From NCBI GenBank assembly GCA_003021325.1, contig PXQM01000088.1, positions 1-8,282 of the forward strand: a stretch of DNA of 8,282 bases. The letters are read 5' to 3'. The DNA is from Halobacteriales archaeon QH_10_70_21 (lineage in GTDB: Archaea; Halobacteriota; Halobacteria; Halobacteriales; Haloarculaceae). This document shows, one piece after another, positions 5,481 through 8,282 of the stretch (its first letter is position 1; every line of letters begins with the position of its first letter). Under the pieces are notes generated by a model. That model saw only the letters and a program-made list of their open reading frames with translations, was not told the DNA's origin and did no database searches. Both the position numbers and the translations under genes were made by a program.

Positions 5481-6216
5481 ACGTAGACGCTGTTGTCCTG
5501 GACATCGACGGCGTCCTCGTCGACGTCGAGAACTCGTATCGCCGCGCTATCGTCGAGTCCGTCGAGCACGTCTACGGCGGGACCATCGACAGGGCCGACG
5601 TCCAGCAGTTCAAGGACGCAGGGGGGTTCAACAACGACTGGGAGCTGACCGACGCGGCGGCGCTGTACGTGCTCGCCCGCCGCGAGAAGCCGCGGCTGAG
5701 CCTCGAGACCTACACGGGGCTCATCGCCGCCTCCGGCGGCGGGCTGGAGTCCGCCCGGACGGCCATCGCCGACGAGCTCGACCCCGCGGGCCGCGAGCGG
5801 ATCCTCGACGAGTGGGACAGCGAGCGGCTCCCGAGGCGCTTTCGGCGTGGCCGCTGGGCGTCCTCACCGGACGGCCGGCCGCCGAGACCGACATCGCCCT
5901 CGAGCGGGTCGGCCTCGAGCTACCCGAGGCGCACCGCTTCACGATGGACGACTGGGCGGAGGGCAAGCCGCACCCGCGGGCGCTCGTCGAGCTGGCCGAG
6001 CGTCTCGACGCCGACAGGGTCGCATTCGCCGGCGACACGCTGGACGACGTCCGGACGGCGACCAACGCCCTCGAGGCCGACCCGACGCGGGAGTACCTCG
6101 GCGTCGGCGTCCTCACGGGCGGTCTCGCCGGCGAGACCGGCCGAAAGAAGTTCCGCAAGGCCGGCGCGGCCGCGGTCGTCGACGGCGTCAACGACCTCCC
6201 GGAGGTGCTGGAGTGA
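5477..6216 (+). pseudogene. HAD-superfamily IA hydrolase (TIGR01548-like), internal deletion with frameshift
   Basis: The family are cytoplasmic phosphatase-like hydrolases of unknown substrate. From ATG 5477 the first frame gives motif I (LDIDGVLVD, nucleophile Asp9, acid Asp11) and a good N-terminal and cap region ([20 protein letters not shown]) up to DEWDSERL at about 5830. Homology then continues in another frame from [19 protein letters not shown]. That frame holds motif II, the motif III lysine (EGKPHP), motif IV (FAGDTLDD) and the usual C-terminus ([20 protein letters not shown]), ending at the TGA at 6214-6216. The joined pieces total about 247 residues, some 45-50 fewer than relatives as I remember them. 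The net loss must be 3n+1 nt, so no full-length product is made. It overlaps UPF0146 by 4 nt. It could also be an assembly error. Confidence 0.82.
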
Positions 6217-6413
6217 CCGCCGAGCGCGTCCTCGCGTGGGCCGCCGCCGTCGCCTGCGTCGCCGTCTTCTGGGCCGGGCTCACCGGCCCGACGCCGGTGC
6301 CGTCCGGGCGGCTCGTCGCCATCGGGCTCGGCACCGTCGTCGCCATGCCGCTCGCCGTCGTCTTCCTCAGGTGGCTCTCGGGGCTGCGGGGCGGGACGCG
6401 GGGCTGGAGCTGA
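6213..6413 (+). CDS. Small two-helix membrane protein, unknown function
   Basis: The 66-residue product begins at GTG 6213, which overlaps the HAD stop (GTGA), so it belongs to the UPF0146-HAD cluster. It has two hydrophobic helices (about residues 6-24 and 33-55) joined by a proline/glycine turn (TGPTPVPSG), and a basic C-terminal tail ([12 protein letters not shown]) that suggests a cytoplasmic C-terminus. No family is recognised. Haloarchaeal operons often end in such small membrane proteins. The tight overlap and GC-rich codon use support it. It would still be translatable even though the gene before it is broken. Confidence 0.6.
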   Translation: MTAERVLAWAAAVACVAVFWAGLTGPTPVPSGRLVAIGLGTVVAMPLAVVFLRWLSGLRGGTRGWS

Positions 6414-6441
6414 GCGGGACCGGCGGCCGAGCCCGCCCTCG

Positions 6442-6463
6442 CCCGACCGGCGAACCGGCCGGG
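6442..6463. terminator. Hairpin between convergent genes, possible shared 3' end
   Basis: CCCGACCGG (6442-6450) and CCGGCCGGG (6455-6463) flank a CGAA tetraloop. On plus-strand RNA the stem has one A-C mismatch; on minus-strand RNA that position becomes a U-G wobble, so all nine positions pair. It lies 13 nt past the stop of the minus-strand receiver gene and 28 nt past the plus-strand membrane gene. No T-run follows on either strand, so termination is a guess. Confidence 0.35.
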
Positions 6464-6476
6464 GGCAGTCCGACGC

Positions 6477-7237
6477 TTACGCCGGCGCCGCCTCCGACTC
6501 CCCACGGTCGGGGGACTCGAGGACGGTGCCGGTGATGCGGAGGGTCCCGTCGTCGGCCCGGGTGACCTCGCAGTCCGGCCGCTGGATTCGGTGCTCGAAC
6601 GTCGGGGAGGAACCGGCCTCCATCGCCCGCTCGACCGCCTCGACGGCGCGCTCGCGGTCGTCCGGTGGACCCCGTTCAGGAAGTCGACGGGGTCGGCCCG
6701 CAGCTCCTCGATGGACCGGTCCCACACCTCCCCGCATGCGGAGTTGATGAACGGGTCCTCCGCCCAGTCGGGGTCGAAGATGTCGAGGACGCGGTCGGTG
6801 TTCCCGGCCAGTTCGCGGAGGTGCCGGGCCGCCCGCTGGCTCTCGGCCCGGGAGACGGCGTTGGCGACCCGGTTGGCCGGTATCCCGTACTGGCCGGTGC
6901 CGGTCTCCTTCTGGAGGTAGTCGGTCGCGCCGGCCGAGATGGCGTCGCTCGCGACCGCCTCCGAGCCCTTTCCGGTGAGGAGGATGAACGGCAGGACCGG
7001 GGACCGCTCGCGGACGGCCCGGAGGAACTCGACGCCGGTCCGTCCGGCCGTGTCGTAATCCGAGACGACGCAGTCGTACTCGCCGTCGCCGCGCCGAGCC
7101 AGTCCCTCGTCGACGCCCGTGGCGATATCGACGTCGAACCGCTCGTCCTGGCGCTGGAGGTAGGTCGCGGCCACCTCCGCGACGGCTGGCTCGTCGTCGG
7201 CGTGGAGGACGCGAATCCCCTCCAGCGTGGGGCGCAT
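6477..7237 (-). pseudogene. Receiver-PAS signalling protein with frameshift
   Basis: From ATG 7237 the protein has an intact receiver (about 7-125): IRVLHADDEPA with Asp14/Asp15, phospho-acceptor Asp60 in CVVSDYDTAG, Lys90 in LLTGKGSE, and SAGATDYLQK. A PAS domain follows from about 140 (RVLDIFDPDW, FINSACGEVW, RSIEELRADPVDFLNGVH). At FLNGVH a single base is missing: CAC CGG where CAC CCG GAC would give the usual HPDDRERA (near 6664-6665). The homologous frame then runs ERAVEAVERAMEAGSSPTFE, HRIQRPDCEVTRADDGTL and RITGTV to a TAA at 6477. RPD directly followed by CEVTRADDG also suggests about ten missing PAS residues. Joined length is about 250 residues, with no kinase domain. The one-base loss in a C-run could be a read error, in which case this is an ordinary receiver-PAS protein. 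Confidence 0.78.
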
Positions 7238-7347
7238 CGCCTGCCGAGCCAACTCACACGGCCGAAAGGTAGGTTCGGTTGAATATCTCGGACGCACGAC
7301 CGGAACAAAGGGCGTCAGCGGCCCGCTTCCGGCGACGGAGCCGGCTC
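7238..7347. other. Intergenic region upstream of the receiver-PAS gene
   Basis: This 110-bp stretch separates the 158-aa gene's stop from the receiver ATG. A weak TATA-like CTTTCG (7268-7263, minus strand) is 26-31 nt before the ATG at 7237, and a more AT-rich GATATTC lies some 45-50 nt upstream. GGAGCCGGCTCC (7337-7348) is a 12-bp perfect palindrome touching the stop codon of the upstream gene. Nothing else stands out. Confidence 0.3.
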
Positions 7348-7824
7348 CTAGAAGAAGAGCTCGGGGTCGTCGTGGGTGAACGTCACCCGGGCGTCGTTCG
7401 ACAGCGGGCGGACGTGGGTGTACATGACGCCCGCCTCCCTGGCGCGTGCCTCCAGCGGCGGGGCGCGCTCCAGCGAGAGGAACGCCGGCACGAGCACGGC
7501 GACGTCCGGGTCGGCGCCCCCGGAGTCCGGCAGCGACCCCTCGACGACGACGACGAAGAGCCTGGCGGCGCCCGCCTCGGTCCGGTAGACGTGCGAGGCC
7601 TCGAACGTCGCGTCCGCGACGCGTTCCTCGAGCGCCTCGAACTCGTCGCCCGGCGCGAGCACGTCCAGCCCGAACGGCTCCCCGGTCAGCGGCGTCACGT
7701 CGCCGGCGTGGACGACGAACGGCTCCGTTCCCTCCTCGGCGTACTCGTCGGCCATCGCCTCGGCGTCGGCGAGCAGCGTCTCCCACTGCTCCTCGACGGC
7801 GGCCGGCGGATTCCGGTGGCCCAT
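7348..7824 (-). CDS. Haloarchaeal protein of unknown function, 158 aa
   Basis: An acidic soluble protein that I cannot name with confidence. It starts MGHRNPPAAVEEQWETLLAD, with a helical N-terminus (about 9-30, EEQWETLLADAEAMADEYAE). Alternating strands and turns follow (FVVHAGDVTPLTGEPFGLDV, LAPGDEFEALEERVA). Next are FEASHVYRTEAGAARLFVVV and an AVLVPAFLSLERAPPLEARA segment. It ends in VMYTHVRPLSNDARVTFTHD and a terminal FF. There are no cysteines, no membrane segment and no signal peptide. The ATG at 7824 has a TATA-like CTTTTG (7853-7848) exactly 24-29 nt upstream, so it has its own leaderless promoter although it follows the transporter ATPase gene by 37 bp on the same strand. Codon use matches its neighbours. 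Coding is sure; role unknown. Confidence 0.82.
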   Translation of the reverse strand: MGHRNPPAAVEEQWETLLADAEAMADEYAEEGTEPFVVHAGDVTPLTGEPFGLDVLAPGDEFEALEERVADATFEASHVYRTEAGAARLFVVVVEGSLPDSGGADPDVAVLVPAFLSLERAPPLEARAREAGVMYTHVRPLSNDARVTFTHDDPELFF

Positions 7825-7847
7825 ACCGCGAGGCCGGGGCCGAGCGA

Positions 7848-7853
7848 CAAAAG
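7848..7853 (-). promoter_or_regulatory. TATA-like box for the 158-aa gene
   Basis: CTTTTG on the minus strand lies 24-29 nt before the ATG at 7824, in the 37-bp gap after the ABC transporter ATPase gene. It matches the hsp20 box in sequence. Confidence 0.5.
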
Positions 7854-7861
7854 CGCGGTGG

Positions 7862-8282
7862 TCACTCGACGGGGTCGACCTCGCCGGGGTCGACGTCGGC
7901 CGGGAGCCCGCGGAGGTGGCAGGCCGACCGCTCGCCGTCCGGGCTGTGGGTTTCGCAGACGCTCTCGTAGCGGTCCCGGAGGTGGGCTTCGGCGGCCGCC
8001 CAGTTCCCCTCGGCCAGCTCCGAGAACGCCTCCCCGACGTACTGCCGCTCGCGGCTGGGGAGGTCGACGTCGACGAGCCGGTCGAAGAGCGCCCCGACGA
8101 CCGCCGACTCGTCGTCGGCCCTCGAGCGGAGCTCCGAGAGGCTGATGTCCCGGCGCTCGACCCGGAGCCGGACGTCCATTATCTCCCGATAGACCGCCTG
8201 GTCGACCCCGAGCTCGGCCGGCGGGATGACCTTCGGACACCGGGTCCGGAACCGGCAGCCCGACGGCGGGTCCCGCGGCGAG
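7862..8282 (-). CDS. Oligopeptide/dipeptide ABC transporter ATP-binding protein (OppF/DppF type), C-terminal part
   Basis: Only the last 139 or so codons are in the window; the ATPase core is beyond the right edge. The frame is open to the edge and begins with the C-terminal signature of peptide/nickel importer ATPases, PRDPPSGCRFRTRCPKVIPP, whose cysteine-rich motif follows the nucleotide-binding domain. After it comes the long acidic C-terminal extension seen in haloarchaeal members (LGVDQAVYREIMDVRLRVER, two helical stretches, then YESVCETHSPDGERSACHLR and a GEVDPVE end). The protein would sit on the cytoplasmic face of the membrane, powering uptake with a partner ATPase and two permeases, presumably encoded to the right. 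An internal ATG at 8179 is not the start, because the motif lies upstream of it. The terminator is not evident. Confidence 0.88.
   Translation of the reverse strand, partial: SPRDPPSGCRFRTRCPKVIPPAELGVDQAVYREIMDVRLRVERRDISLSELRSRADDESAVVGALFDRLVDVDLPSRERQYVGEAFSELAEGNWAAAEAHLRDRYESVCETHSPDGERSACHLRGLPADVDPGEVDPVE

Noticed and set aside
7337..7348. GGAGCCGGCTCC palindrome as a terminator
   Set aside because: A palindrome with no loop overlapping the stop codon; it makes a poor hairpin, no T-run follows, and chance is likely in GC-rich DNA.
7279..8145. Plus-strand open frame of 288 codons on the right side
   Set aside because: It is antisense to the 158-aa gene and the transporter ATPase, and its translation becomes arginine/proline-rich low complexity.
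7862..8179. A separate 105-residue gene starting at ATG 8179
   Set aside because: The same frame continues upstream to the window edge and contains the CRFRTRCP signature of OppF/DppF ATPases, so this is an internal methionine.

Overview
The window is very GC-rich (roughly 70%) and reads as a haloarchaeal chromosome. The proteins are strongly acidic. The families are typical of Halobacteria: receiver-PAS sensors, a Bat-type HTH, type II glyceraldehyde-3-phosphate dehydrogenase, archaemetzincin, UPF0146 and a JAMM desampylase-like protease. Many genes carry an AT-rich box 24-31 nt before the start codon, as expected for leaderless haloarchaeal transcripts. No tRNA, rRNA, CRISPR array or insertion sequence was seen.

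Layout, left to right. (1) A minus-strand receiver-PAS gene runs off the left edge; it has an early stop codon and lacks its phospho-acceptor segment. (2) A minus-strand Hsp20 chaperone (542-916) is divergent from a plus-strand gene of unknown function (1039-1353). (3) A 217-bp scar (1354-1570) holds what looks like the broken 3' end of an NAD-dependent epimerase gene joined to a 60-bp inverted copy of an internal piece of the neighbouring gap gene. (4) A minus-strand block contains a cobalamin-binding (BtuF-like) protein, a JAMM/MPN+ protease overlapping it by 4 nt, and gap with its own promoter. (5) A minus-strand Bat-type HTH remnant sits behind a strong promoter and a 42-codon ORF. (6) Archaemetzincin (minus) and UPF0146 (plus) diverge from a 39-bp shared promoter. 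UPF0146 continues as a tight plus-strand cluster with a HAD hydrolase (broken) and a small membrane protein. (7) A second, frameshifted receiver-PAS gene, a 158-aa protein of unknown function, and the 3' end of an Opp/Dpp-type ABC transporter ATPase, all minus strand, fill the right side.

The metabolic and proteolytic genes (gap, JAMM, BtuF-like, amzA, UPF0146, hsp20) look intact. Four other genes (two receiver-PAS genes, the Bat-type regulator, the HAD hydrolase) and the epimerase fragment all carry internal deletions, frameshifts or a nonsense codon. This is either a deletion-rich decaying neighbourhood or an assembly/amplification problem, and deciding which is the most useful follow-up. 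The most concrete new observations are the inverted gap fragment, two dyads of identical geometry (8-bp arms, 10-bp spacer) at gene starts, the 39-bp bidirectional leaderless promoter, and the translationally coupled BtuF-like/JAMM pair.
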